Shown here piece after piece: positions 42,749 through 51,035 of a stretch of 64,000 nucleotides of DNA (the stretch's first letter is position 1; each line of letters begins with the position of its first letter). The notes beneath the pieces were generated by a model. It made no database searches. It was not told the DNA's origin and saw only the letters and a program-made list of their open reading frames with translations. A program made the translations under genes and the position numbers. Source of the stretch: Frankiaceae bacterium (GTDB lineage Bacteria > Actinomycetota > Actinomycetes > BP-191); the NCBI GenBank assembly GCA_035556555.1, contig DATMES010000042.1:117516-181515 (forward strand), in the 5' to 3' direction.

Positions 42749-43828
42749 CTACGCCACCAGGCCGAGGCGCCGCAGCTCGACGGTGAGGTCGTGCGGGCTG
42801 GTGGACGCGGTCATCGCGGCCTCCAGCGTGACGACGCCGTCGCGGATCAGCGCGACCAGGTGCTGGTCGAACGTCTGCATGCCGTAGTACGCGCCCTCGC
42901 TCACGAGCGTGGGGATCGTCGAGGTCTTGTCGGGGTCGGCGATCGCGTCGGCGATACGGCCTGTGTTGACCGCGACCTCCATCGCGACGCAGCGGCCCTC
43001 GCCGTCGGCGCGCGGCACGAGGCGCTGGCAGATGATGCCGCGCAACGACGCCGCCAGCGACAGGCGGATCTGCTTCTGCTCGTGCGGGGGGAAGAAGTCG
43101 ATGACGCGGTTGATGGTCTCCGCCGCGTCGGTCGTGTGCAGCGTCGACATGACGAAGTGGCCGGTCTCGGCGGCGGCCAGCGCGGCCTTCACCGTCTCGG
43201 GGTCGCGCATCTCGCCGACGAGGATGACGTCGGGGTCCTGCCGCATCGCGGCGCGCATGGCCGTCGCGAAGTCGTCGGTGTCGACGCGTACCTCACGCTG
43301 GTTGATCATCGCGTTCTTGTCGAAGTGCAGGACCTCGATCGGGTCCTCGATCGTGACGACGTGGACCTCGCGGTTCTCGTTGATGTGGTCGATCATGCCG
43401 GCCAGCGTCGTCGTCTTGCCCGAGCCCGTGGGGCCCGTGACGAGCACCAGGCCGCGCGGCTCGAGGGCGAGGCTCGCGAGCACCGGCGGGAGGCCGAGGT
43501 CGGTCAGCGGGATCGCGCCGACGCTGACGCGGCGGAACACCAGACCTGCCGAGCCGCGGGAGCGGAACGCGTTGACGCGGAAGCGGCCGACACCGGGGAG
43601 CGAGTACGCGAAGTCGGCCTCGTTCTTCTTGCGGAACTCCTCGACGAGGTCCGCGCGCAGGCACTCGGCGACCATCGTCTCGGTGTCCGCGGCGGTGAGG
43701 TCACGCGTCTGGAGCTTGCGCAGGCGGCCGTCGATCCGGACGCGCGGCGGCGAGCCCACCTTGCAGTGCAGGTCCGAGCCACCGCACTCGACCAGTGCCC
43801 GCAGGAAGGGCTCGATGGTGTTCGACAC
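42749..43828 (-). CDS. pilT: Type IV pilus retraction ATPase PilT, 359 aa
   Basis: Hexameric secretion ATPase that drives pilus retraction. The N-terminal PAS-like part is GGSDLHCKVGSPPRVRIDGR. Walker A is VTGPTGSGKTTTLAGMIDHI, the Asp box VHVVTIEDPIEV, Walker B AMRQDPDVILVGEMRDPETV, and the His box ETGHFVMSTLHTTDAAETIN. The PilT AIRNLIRE-type C-terminal motif is changed to VALIRDGVVTLEAA. No other pilus gene lies in this window. The start is GTG. Confidence 0.94.
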   Translation of the reverse strand: MSNTIEPFLRALVECGGSDLHCKVGSPPRVRIDGRLRKLQTRDLTAADTETMVAECLRADLVEEFRKKNEADFAYSLPGVGRFRVNAFRSRGSAGLVFRRVSVGAIPLTDLGLPPVLASLALEPRGLVLVTGPTGSGKTTTLAGMIDHINENREVHVVTIEDPIEVLHFDKNAMINQREVRVDTDDFATAMRAAMRQDPDVILVGEMRDPETVKAALAAAETGHFVMSTLHTTDAAETINRVIDFFPPHEQKQIRLSLAASLRGIICQRLVPRADGEGRCVAMEVAVNTGRIADAIADPDKTSTIPTLVSEGAYYGMQTFDQHLVALIRDGVVTLEAAMTASTSPHDLTVELRRLGLVA

Positions 43829-43902
43829 GCGCGCTCCCGCTCCAGCCGTCGCCCGGGCTCGTACGCCCGGCGGGGAACGCGGTTGTCGCGCTCCTCACGG
43901 TC

Positions 43903-43930
43903 AGATCGGCGCGTGAGGCCCTCGCCTTTA
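43903..43930 (-). promoter_or_regulatory. Possible sigma-28 (FliA/SigD-like) promoter of pilT
   Basis: On the minus strand TAAA, a 16-base spacer and GCCGATCT lie about 75 bases upstream of the pilT GTG. Known sigma-28 promoters read TAAA-N14-16-GCCGATAA/T. One base of the -10 octamer deviates from that. The rest of the 43829-43971 gap shows nothing else. Confidence 0.4.
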
Positions 43931-43971
43931 CGCCGGGCGGCCGATTTCGCGCCCGAACGGCCTAGTCCATG

Positions 43972-44158
43972 CGCGCCGTGAAGCAGTACCCCCCGCGCCC
44001 GAACGTCGTCGCAGGCCGGAACGCCAGCGGCGCGCCCGCCAGCCGGGTGTCCACCGTGCCGAGCCCGGGCACCCGCTTGTAGACGTCGAAGCCGCGGATG
44101 AGGTCGTTCGCGTAGATGTAGGTCGAGTCCTTGTACGTCTTCGCACTCCACGTGGGTG
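43972..44158 (-). pseudogene. C-terminal remnant of a secreted protein, about 60 codons
   Basis: One minus-strand frame reads TWSAKTYKDSTYIYANDLIR, GFDVYKRVPGLGTVDTRLAG and GGYCFTARMD before TAG, with normal high-GC codon use. The style resembles C-termini of LVIVD-repeat beta-propeller proteins (tentative). No start codon or signal peptide can be found: upstream coding character fades and repeat A2 begins 74 bases away. I read it as the end of a gene whose 5-prime part was lost. Confidence 0.5.
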
Positions 44159-44231
44159 GACGCGCAGACTTCGTACGTGCCGTGTCGTCCTGCCTCGCGG
44201 AGCGCGTGCCGGCCGCCGCTCGTCCCCGACA

Positions 44232-44289
44232 TCGTGATCTTGGCGACGTTCGTGATGCCCGAGCAGCACAGACGTTGCCAAGATCACGA
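44232..44289. repeat. Dispersed inverted repeat family A, copy 2
   Basis: TCGTGATCTTGGCGACGT (44232-44249) pairs with 44272-44289 with one G-U type mismatch across a 22-base loop. The loop shares CGAGCAGCACAG with copy 1. It lies between a gene remnant and the biotinyl carrier gene. Confidence 0.75.
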
Positions 44290-44321
44290 AAGGCGCGCCC
44301 GCGCCCCGCGGGCCGGGCGCG

Positions 44322-44537
44322 TCAGCCGACGACGGCGATGACGTCGCCCTCCTGGACGACGTCGCCCTCGTTGACCTTCAGCTCGGTGACGGTGCCGCCG
44401 GTCTCGGTGATGACCGGGATCTCCATCTTCATCGACTCGAGGATCACCAGGGTGTCGCCCTCGGCCACCTCGTCCCCCTGGGCGACGACGACCTTCCAGA
44501 CGTTGGCGACCATCTCGGCCACGACTTCCTCAGCCAC
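44322..44537 (-). CDS. Biotin/lipoyl attachment domain protein (biotin carboxyl carrier-like), 71 aa
   Basis: The whole protein is a single biotinyl domain: GDEVAEGDTLVILESMKMEI then PVITETGGTVTELKVNEGDV. The lysine of ESMKME is the biotinylation site. Stand-alone carriers of this size are common in actinobacteria. With the biotin carboxylase at the head of the same operon it would form part of an acyl-CoA carboxylase; the carboxyltransferase subunit is not in this window. The GTG follows GAGGGAGCA. Confidence 0.9.
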   Translation of the reverse strand: MAEEVVAEMVANVWKVVVAQGDEVAEGDTLVILESMKMEIPVITETGGTVTELKVNEGDVVQEGDVIAVVG

Positions 44538-44561
44538 GCGTGCTCCCTCGCTCGGTGCGGG

Positions 44562-44816
44562 TCATTCTGGCAGCCGTTCGCGGATCGACGCGATCTCCTC
44601 CGCGATCCGCCGCCGGTCGCGCGGCGCGAGACGCCGGAACTGGATGTCGAGCATGGCCACGGCGCCATGCTCCGGCACGCCGTACGCCGCCATCACCGCG
44701 CGCACCGGGTCACCCTCGGCCGTAGCGACGACGTCGACGAGCCGGTGCGGGTCGTCCAGTCCCAGCGAGATCGCCTCGAGCACCGCGAGGCGGTCGGCGT
44801 CGTGCCGGTCCCTCAC
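44562..44816 (-). CDS. Stand-alone protein resembling the gyrase/topoisomerase IV subunit A tower segment, 84 aa
   Basis: The sequence (RLAVLEAISLGLDDPHRLVD, AVMAAYGVPEHGAVAMLDIQ, FRRLAPRDRRRIAEEIASIR) follows the pattern of the GyrA/ParC coiled-coil tower, where ...EQAqAILdMrLrRLt..E...i..E... is conserved. No catalytic tyrosine or DNA gate is included. It sits between the enoyl-CoA hydratase and the carrier protein; the GTG overlaps the hydratase stop. A role in topology is unlikely to follow from this fragment alone. Confidence 0.65.
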   Translation of the reverse strand: MRDRHDADRLAVLEAISLGLDDPHRLVDVVATAEGDPVRAVMAAYGVPEHGAVAMLDIQFRRLAPRDRRRIAEEIASIRERLPE

Positions 44817-45586
44817 CGCCCGGTCCACTCCGGGGGCCGCTTCTGGAAGAACGCCGTCACGCCCTCGACCGCGTCCTTCGACTGGGTCAGCAACGACAGC
44901 TGCGCCTGCAGGTGCTCCAGCGCCGGCGCCAAGGCGACGTCCTCCGTCGCGTGGTACGCCGCCTTCCCCAGCCGCAGCACCAGCGGGCTCTTCGCCGCGA
45001 GCGCGCCGGTCAGCTCGGCCACCGCCGCGTCCAGCGACGCCGCCGGCACGACGCGCGACACGAGCCCCCACTCGAGCGCCGTCGCCGCGTCGATGCGCCG
45101 CCCCGTGAGCATCAGGTCGAGGGCGCGCTTCGACGAGACGTGCCGCGCGACGAGCGCGCCGATCATGAACGGCCACAGCCCCACGTCGACCTCGGGCGTC
45201 CCGAAGGCCGCGGCGTCGCTCGCCACGACGAGGTCGCACGCCAGCATCAGCCCGAACCCGCCCGCCAGCGCGAGGCCCTGCACCCGCGCGACGACCGGCC
45301 GCGGGCACTCGCGGATCGCGAGGACCAGCTCGCGCAGCAGCCCGCGCCCCTCGTGCAGCTCGAGCTGGGTGACATCCGCGGAGAACGTCCCCAGGTCGGC
45401 CCCCGCGCAGAACGCCCGCTCCCCCGCCCCCGTGACGACGACGACGCGGACGTCGTCGCCGCGCGCGGTCTCGCGTACGCCGCGCAGGAGGCCGGTGAGC
45501 ACCTCGTGCGAGAGCGCGTTGCGGCGTTCCTCGCGGTCGATGGTCAGCGTGAGCACGCCGCCCGCGACGGACGACAGCACGCTCAC
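44813..45586 (-). CDS. Enoyl-CoA hydratase/isomerase family protein, 257 aa
   Basis: Crotonase fold: EERRNALSHEVLTGLLRGVR, GAGERAFCAGADLGTF (first oxyanion-hole strand) and ARVQGLALAGGFGLMLACDL (second). VGLWPFMIGA occupies the usual active-site Glu stretch with a substituted residue, so the reaction may not be plain hydration. The GTG overlaps the biotin carboxylase stop. Operon context suggests fatty or branched-chain acyl-CoA metabolism. Confidence 0.88.
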   Translation of the reverse strand: MSVLSSVAGGVLTLTIDREERRNALSHEVLTGLLRGVRETARGDDVRVVVVTGAGERAFCAGADLGTFSADVTQLELHEGRGLLRELVLAIRECPRPVVARVQGLALAGGFGLMLACDLVVASDAAAFGTPEVDVGLWPFMIGALVARHVSSKRALDLMLTGRRIDAATALEWGLVSRVVPAASLDAAVAELTGALAAKSPLVLRLGKAAYHATEDVALAPALEHLQAQLSLLTQSKDAVEGVTAFFQKRPPEWTGR

Positions 45587-46914
45587 TTCGCGCGCATCCG
45601 CTCGATGATCGCCGTGTCGTAGTCGCCGGAGACGAACTCGTCGTACGCCAGCAGCTCGGTGAAGAACGGCAGGTTGTTCTTCGGCCCCTCGACCACGAAC
45701 CCGGCCACCGCCTCCCGCGCCCTCGCGATCGCGGCCGGGCGGTCCTCGGCCCAGACGCAGAGCTTGGCGAGCAGCGGGTCGTAGTACGGCGTCACGGTGT
45801 CGCCGGGGCCGTAGCCGGAGTCGACGCGGATGCCCTCGCCCTCCGGCTCCTCCCAAGCGGTGATCTCGCCGGGTCCTGGCAGGAAGCGGACGGGGTCCTC
45901 GGCGTAGACGCGCATCTCGATGGCGTGCCCGTTGCGCTCGACGGACGTGAAGCCCGGCTCCTCCCCCGCCGCGACCCGGAGCTGCTCGGCGACGATGTCG
46001 ATGCCGGTCGTGAGCTCGGTGATGGGGTGCTCGACCTGGAGGCGGGTGTTCATCTCGAGGAACACGAAGTCGCCGCCGCTGACGAGGCACTCGACGGTGC
46101 CGGCGTTGCGGTAGCCGATGGCCTCGCCCGCGCGGACGGCCGCCGCGAACATCCGCTGCCGCAGCTCCTCCGACACCCCCGGCGACGGCGTCTCCTCGAC
46201 GACCTTCTGGTGCCGCCGCTGCACCGAGCAGTCGCGCTCGCCGAGGGCGACGACGGTGCCGTCGTTGAGACCGAGGATCTGCACCTCGACGTGCCTGGCG
46301 CGCGGCAGGTACCGCTCCAGCAGGATCGCGGGCGAGCCGAAGAACCGCTCCGCTCGCGTGCGCGCCGTCTCGAACGCCTTCCGCAGCGCCGCCTCGTCCT
46401 CCGCGAGGCCCATGCCGATGCCGCCTCCGCCGGCCGCGGCCTTGACCATGAGCGGGTAGCCGATCCCCGCCGCGAGGCGTACGGCCTCCTCGACGTCGGC
46501 GACCGGCTCTCGGGTACCGCCGGCCACGGGCACGCCGGCGTCCTGCATGAGGTTGCGGGCGTTGATCTTGTCGCCCATCGCGTCGATCGCCTCGGGCGAG
46601 GGGCCGATCCAGACCAGCCCGGCGTCGAGCACGGCGCGGGCGAACGCGGCGTTCTCGGCCAGGAAGCCGTACCCCGGGTGGATCGCCTGCGCGCCGGTCT
46701 GCCGCGCCGCCTCGATGACCTTCACGCCGTCGAGGTACGACTCCGCCGCCGGTGCCGGCCCGAGCAGCACCGCCTCGTCCGCGTCGCGGACGTGGAGGGC
46801 CTTCGCGTCGGCCTCGGAGTGGACCGCCACGGCCTTCACGCCAAGCGCCTGGGCACTGCGGATGACACGCCGCGCGATCTCGCCGCGGTTCGCTACCAGG
46901 ATCGTCTCGAACAC
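45583..46914 (-). CDS. Biotin carboxylase subunit of acyl-CoA carboxylase, 443 aa
   Basis: ATP-grasp enzyme that carboxylates biotin: FETILVANRGEIARRVIRSA, HPGYGFLAENAAFARAV, the ATP loop MVKAAAGGGGIGMG, ERDCSVQRRHQKVVEE, EMNTRLQVEHPITE. It ends after the standard C-terminal domain, without a fused carrier, so the 71-residue carrier downstream is its likely partner. TAGTGT lies seven bases before the GTG at 46914, indicating leaderless transcription; an in-frame GTG at 46923 is an alternative. Confidence 0.93.
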   Translation of the reverse strand: MFETILVANRGEIARRVIRSAQALGVKAVAVHSEADAKALHVRDADEAVLLGPAPAAESYLDGVKVIEAARQTGAQAIHPGYGFLAENAAFARAVLDAGLVWIGPSPEAIDAMGDKINARNLMQDAGVPVAGGTREPVADVEEAVRLAAGIGYPLMVKAAAGGGGIGMGLAEDEAALRKAFETARTRAERFFGSPAILLERYLPRARHVEVQILGLNDGTVVALGERDCSVQRRHQKVVEETPSPGVSEELRQRMFAAAVRAGEAIGYRNAGTVECLVSGGDFVFLEMNTRLQVEHPITELTTGIDIVAEQLRVAAGEEPGFTSVERNGHAIEMRVYAEDPVRFLPGPGEITAWEEPEGEGIRVDSGYGPGDTVTPYYDPLLAKLCVWAEDRPAAIARAREAVAGFVVEGPKNNLPFFTELLAYDEFVSGDYDTAIIERMRAK

Positions 46915-46969
46915 GTCGGGCACACTACACAGACGCCGCTTTCGTCCGTTCGTGAGGAGCGCCCCGCCG

Positions 46970-47542
46970 GTGACCGTCATCCTCGTGGTGATCGTCGTCG
47001 CGTGCCTCGTGGGGCTCCTGCGCGGCGGGTCGATGTACAACCTCTCGCAGCTCCACCTCGCCTCCTGGCCGCTGGTGTTCGTGGCGCTCGCGCTGCAGGC
47101 CGTGGGGTCGTTCTCGGGGAGCAAGCCGCTGTACGTCACCGGCATGGTGACCAGCGCGCTGCTCGTGACGATCTTCGTCGTCCGCAACCGCCTGCTGCCC
47201 GGCATGGCGCTCGTCGCGCTCGGCTTCCTGCTCAACGCCCTCGTCGTCGCCGCCAACGGCGCCATGCCCGTCGAGCAGGAGGCCGCCGACCGCGCGGGCA
47301 TCAGCACCGTCGGCCTCTACCGCAACGTCGACGCCAAGCACGAGCTCGCCGACGGCGACACGCTGCTGCGCCCGCTCGCCGACGTCATCGCCGTACCGCT
47401 GCCCGGCCCGCTACGCCGCGGCAGCAACGTCGTCAGCGTCGGCGACGTCGTCCTCGCCGCCGGCATCGGCGTGCTCGTCGTCAACGCCATGCTGCGCGTA
47501 CGTCCCGCGCCCCCCGCGCCCACGCACCTGCGCCGCCCGTGA
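46970..47542 (+). CDS. DUF5317 family membrane protein, 190 aa
   Basis: About five hydrophobic segments with a central NALVVAANGAMPVEQEAADR motif and LADGDTLLRPLADVIAVPLP, features of DUF5317 proteins. Function is unknown. The GTG follows AGGAG. The divergent biotin carboxylase starts only 55 bases away. Its stop overlaps the next gene (GTGA). Confidence 0.82.
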   Translation: MTVILVVIVVACLVGLLRGGSMYNLSQLHLASWPLVFVALALQAVGSFSGSKPLYVTGMVTSALLVTIFVVRNRLLPGMALVALGFLLNALVVAANGAMPVEQEAADRAGISTVGLYRNVDAKHELADGDTLLRPLADVIAVPLPGPLRRGSNVVSVGDVVLAAGIGVLVVNAMLRVRPAPPAPTHLRRP

Positions 47543-49014
47543 TCGCCGCCCTCGCGCTGGCGGCGGTGGCGCTGGTGCCGGCGCAGCAGCCCGAACGCGT
47601 CGTGGTGGCGTTCGTCCCCGGCATCGCCTGGGAGGCGCCGGGGGCGGCGGTGGGGGCGCTGGTGACGTACGACGGCTGCCCCGCCGAGGTCGCGGCCATG
47701 CTGGCGGCAGGGAAGCGCGTGACGGCGGACTGCGGCGCTCCGATCACGTCGGTCACGTTGCCTGCGGGCGCGCGGCTGCTGGACCTCACCGCGCTGCCGT
47801 CGCTCGACGCGGCGCTGGCGGCGCTGCGCACCGAGGACGCCGACAGGACCCTGCTCATCTCCGTCGCGCCGCGCGGCCACCTCGGCGGCGTCGCGGTGCT
47901 CCCCGGCGAGGGCGTGCTGCGCGGCGACACCCGGCGCGACGGGCTCGTGACCGTCCCCGACCTCACCCGCTACCTCACGGGCGACCTCGACCTCGCTACG
48001 TCGGCGGGCTCGGCGGCCGACGTCCGGGCGCTGGCGCGGCGCGAACACCTGCACCGGCCGTACCACGGCGTGTTCCACACGGGGCTCATCGCGCTGCCGA
48101 TGCTGCTGTACATCTGGCTCGGCTTCGGCCGCCGGCGGGCAGGGCCGTGGGAGCGGCGGATCGCGCTGGCGCTGGCGACGTACCCGGCGGCCGGCTTCGT
48201 CGCGTCGTGGCTGCCGTGGTGGCGCGTGTCGTGGGCGGGTGCCGCCGCGGTCGCGTCGGTGATCGCCGCGATGGGCCTGCTGCTCGGCCTCGGCGCGCTG
48301 GCCGCGCGGCTGCTGCGCGCGCCCGTCGAGGCCGGCCTCGCGGCTGCCGTCGCGTTGGTGCTCGCGGCCGATCTGCTGGCCGGCGGGTACCTGCAGGAGA
48401 CGGGCATCGCGTCGTACTCCGCGGTCGCGGGGGGTCGTTTCCACGGCATCGGCAACGCCGGCTTCGCCGTCCTCGCCACCGCCGCCGTGATCGCTGTCGG
48501 GGCGGCCGTGACGCGGTACGGCGCCAGGGCCTGGCTGGCCCTCGTACCCCTCGTCGTCCTCGTCGGCGCGCCGCCGTGGGGTGCCGACTTCGGTGGCGCG
48601 CTGACGCTGACGGCGGCCCTCGTCGTCGCGCTCGCGAAGCGCCCCCGCGCGGTCGTCCTCGGCGCCGCGGCCGGTCTCGCCGTGGCACTGGCGCTGGCGG
48701 TGCTCGACTACCGCACCGACGACCCGACGCACCTCGGGCGCTTCGTCGGCGACGTGCTCGAGGGGACGTGGACGGAGACCGTGGGGCGCAAGGCGTCGGC
48801 GGCGGCGCACTCGGCGTTCACGTGGTTCCCGCTGCTCGTGGCGGGCTCGGCGGCGTACGCCGTCTCGCGCCGCTGGACCCACCCGATGGTCGCGCCGCTC
48901 GTCGTGCTCTGGGCGGTGGGCTCCGCCGTCAACGACACCGGCCTCGTCGTCGCGGCCTGCGGCATGGCGCTGGCCGTGCCGTTGCTGCTCTCGTACACCG
49001 AGCGCCCCGCGTGA
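47539..49014 (+). CDS. Polytopic membrane protein of unknown function, 491 aa
   Basis: An N-terminal segment and extracytoplasmic domain of about 160 residues (VVVAFVPGIAWEAPGAAVGA, SVAPRGHLGGVAVLPGEGVL, PDLTRYLTGDL) resemble secreted alkaline-phosphatase-like LPS/wall proteins. About nine membrane segments follow, with GGRFHGIGNAGFAVLATAAV and PPWGADFGGALTLTAALV. The layout fits actinobacterial proteins linked to envelope biogenesis, but I do not recognise a named family. It is coupled to a glycosyltransferase. Confidence 0.75.
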   Translation: MIAALALAAVALVPAQQPERVVVAFVPGIAWEAPGAAVGALVTYDGCPAEVAAMLAAGKRVTADCGAPITSVTLPAGARLLDLTALPSLDAALAALRTEDADRTLLISVAPRGHLGGVAVLPGEGVLRGDTRRDGLVTVPDLTRYLTGDLDLATSAGSAADVRALARREHLHRPYHGVFHTGLIALPMLLYIWLGFGRRRAGPWERRIALALATYPAAGFVASWLPWWRVSWAGAAAVASVIAAMGLLLGLGALAARLLRAPVEAGLAAAVALVLAADLLAGGYLQETGIASYSAVAGGRFHGIGNAGFAVLATAAVIAVGAAVTRYGARAWLALVPLVVLVGAPPWGADFGGALTLTAALVVALAKRPRAVVLGAAAGLAVALALAVLDYRTDDPTHLGRFVGDVLEGTWTETVGRKASAAAHSAFTWFPLLVAGSAAYAVSRRWTHPMVAPLVVLWAVGSAVNDTGLVVAACGMALAVPLLLSYTERPA

Positions 49015-49661
49015 TCGCCGTCGTCATCCCCGCCAAGGACGAGGCGGCGCGCATCGCGTCGACCGTCACCGCGGCACGCACGATCGGTGACGTCGTCGTC
49101 GTGGACGACGGCTCGCGCGACGACACGGCGGACGTCGCGCGGGCGGCGGGAGCGACCGTCGTACGGCATCCGCGCAACCGCGGCAAGGCCGCCGCCATGA
49201 CGACCGGCGCGGCCGCCGTGCCCGACGCGGAGCTGCTGCTGTTCCTCGACGCGGACCTGCGGGAGACCGCCGCCGCGGCGGCCGCTCTCGTCGTCCATGT
49301 CGAGGCCGGCGATGCCGACTGCGCCATCGCGAACCTGCCGCGCACTCCGGGCGCGGGCGGGCACGGGTTCGTGGTCCGCCTCGCGCGCGACGGCATCCGC
49401 CGCGCGACCGGCTGGGCGCCAGACCAGCCGCTGTCGGGGCAGCGGTGCCTGACGCGGAAGGCGTTCGAGGCGGCGCTGCCGCTGGCGTACGGCTTCGGCG
49501 TCGAGACCGCGATGACGATCGACCTGCTGCGCGCGGGGTTCCGCGTCGTGGAGGTGCCGGTGCCGATCGCGCACCGCGTCACCGGCACGGGGTGGCGCGA
49601 CCAGGTGCACAGGGCGCGGCAGTACGCGCACGTGCTGAGAGCGCTGGCACGCCGCCGCTGA
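49011..49661 (+). CDS. Family 2 glycosyltransferase, 216 aa
   Basis: GT-A fold: VIAVVIPAKDEAARIASTVT, VVVVDDGSRDDTADVARAAG, HPRNRGKAAAMTTGAAAV and FLDADLRET (the DxD metal motif). PLSGQRCLTRKAFEAALPLA is the acceptor-side region, as in dolichol-phosphate or glucosyl-3-phosphoglycerate-type enzymes. Its partner is probably the preceding membrane protein, whose stop overlaps its GTG. Donor sugar and acceptor lipid are unknown. Confidence 0.87.
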   Translation: MIAVVIPAKDEAARIASTVTAARTIGDVVVVDDGSRDDTADVARAAGATVVRHPRNRGKAAAMTTGAAAVPDAELLLFLDADLRETAAAAAALVVHVEAGDADCAIANLPRTPGAGGHGFVVRLARDGIRRATGWAPDQPLSGQRCLTRKAFEAALPLAYGFGVETAMTIDLLRAGFRVVEVPVPIAHRVTGTGWRDQVHRARQYAHVLRALARRR

Positions 49662-49675
49662 CGCGCGCACAGAAC

Positions 49676-49732
49676 TCGTGATCTTGGCAATGTTCGGGTC
49701 GCTATAGCGGCCGAAACATCACCAAGATCACC
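49676..49732. repeat. Dispersed inverted repeat family A, copy 3 (diverged)
   Basis: TCGTGATCTTGGCAATGTTC on the left pairs imperfectly with the right arm near 49711-49732. The centre contains CGCTATAGCG, a perfect palindrome. It lies between two convergent genes. Confidence 0.65.
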
Positions 49733-49751
49733 AAGACGGGGCGCTCGCCGG

Positions 49752-51035
49752 CTAGAGGTCGCCGGCCTTCTGCAGGACCTGCGTCAGCGCCTCGACGACG
49801 CGGGGGTCGTACTCGAACGCCATCCCCATGCGCAGCCGTTCCAGCGCGTCCCACGACGCCCGCGTGCCGCGCGCCTCGCGGGAGGTCGAGACGAGGTCGT
49901 CGTACGCGCTGCACGCCTTGACGATGCGGGCCGCGAGCGGCACGTCGACGTCGGCGTTCTCGCGCATCTTGCGGTACGGCGACGCCTGTGACTCCACGAT
50001 GTGCGCGACCCGGTCGAGGGTGCCTGTGGTGCGGATGACCTCGGCGCCGAGCTGCGCGATGCGGCGTCGTTCCGAGGGCGCGACCGTGAGCGTGGAGCCG
50101 CGCGGGATCGGGTCGGCGAGGGAGAGCTGGCCGATGTCGTGCATCAGCGCGGCGTACTCGAGGTCGAGCAGGTCGGCGTCGGTGAGGCCGAACTCACGGC
50201 CCACCGCGACCGACAGCGTCATGACGCGGCGGGCGTGCCCCGGCTCGACGTAGCCGCCGACCTCGGTGACGCGGGAGAGCGCGCGGATCGTCTGCCGGTA
50301 CGTCGTCGAGATCGACGCGAAGCGCCGGAACGAGAACTGCGTCACGAGCAGCGGCACGCAGAACACCAGCAGCGCCCACAACCCCATGACGGGGACGGAC
50401 AGCGCCATGAGGATGCCGGTCGCGGCGGTCGCGATGGACAGCGGGGCCTGGGCGGTGACCTCGTTGCGGAGGATCGGCGCGAACGGCGCCCGCTTGCGCG
50501 CGGAGTCCACCGCCGCGGAGAGACCGAGGTCGACGGCGATGCCGACGAGCGCGGCGATGGCCATGGCGAGCAGCGGCTGGTCGGCCCTGCGCCCCACCGC
50601 GACGTCCTCCAGCGGGGAGCCGACGAGCACCAGCCGGAACGCCGCCGCCGCGGCCGCCGTCGCGAGGATGCGGCGGGCGAGGTCGGTGGTGCGCGCGTCG
50701 CGTTGCAGCGCCTCGTGGATCAGCGCCGACGCGACGCCCGCGACGAACACCACCGCGATGACCGTGGAGACGCCGTGCTCGGCGTCGGTGCCGTTGTCGA
50801 GGGCGACGAGCAGCGAGTACGCGAGTGCCGCCGCGCCGCCGATCGGCGACGAGTCGCGGTCGCCGGGGAGGTTGACGCGCAGCAGCTCGCCGACGAGCAC
50901 CAGCACCGCGAACGACACCGCGACGTGGAGCTGCGGCACGCCCTTCGCGGCAGTCATCGCGAAGCCGGCGACGCCGATGCCGAGGCCCGCGGTGAGGACC
51001 GCGCGGCGGGCGAACGCGCCGTTACCCCCGGGCAC
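49752..51035 (-). CDS. Membrane protein with degenerate HD/HD-GYP domain, 427 aa
   Basis: Seven or more hydrophobic segments cover about residues 1-240. A cytoplasmic HD domain follows: VEPGHARRVMTLSVAVGREF, then YAALMHDIGQLSLADPI. The HHExxDGxGYP signature of active c-di-GMP phosphodiesterases is absent (ESQASPYRKMRENADV in its place). It overlaps the end of the canonical HD-GYP gene by 14 bases and may be its regulatory paralogue. Confidence 0.82.
   Translation of the reverse strand: MPGGNGAFARRAVLTAGLGIGVAGFAMTAAKGVPQLHVAVSFAVLVLVGELLRVNLPGDRDSSPIGGAAALAYSLLVALDNGTDAEHGVSTVIAVVFVAGVASALIHEALQRDARTTDLARRILATAAAAAAFRLVLVGSPLEDVAVGRRADQPLLAMAIAALVGIAVDLGLSAAVDSARKRAPFAPILRNEVTAQAPLSIATAATGILMALSVPVMGLWALLVFCVPLLVTQFSFRRFASISTTYRQTIRALSRVTEVGGYVEPGHARRVMTLSVAVGREFGLTDADLLDLEYAALMHDIGQLSLADPIPRGSTLTVAPSERRRIAQLGAEVIRTTGTLDRVAHIVESQASPYRKMRENADVDVPLAARIVKACSAYDDLVSTSREARGTRASWDALERLRMGMAFEYDPRVVEALTQVLQKAGDL

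Noticed and set aside
43504..44232. Minus-strand frame of 242 codons across the pilT upstream region
   Set aside because: It runs out of frame over the gene remnant and into pilT in a shadow frame; the remnant's true frame is the one ending at 43972.
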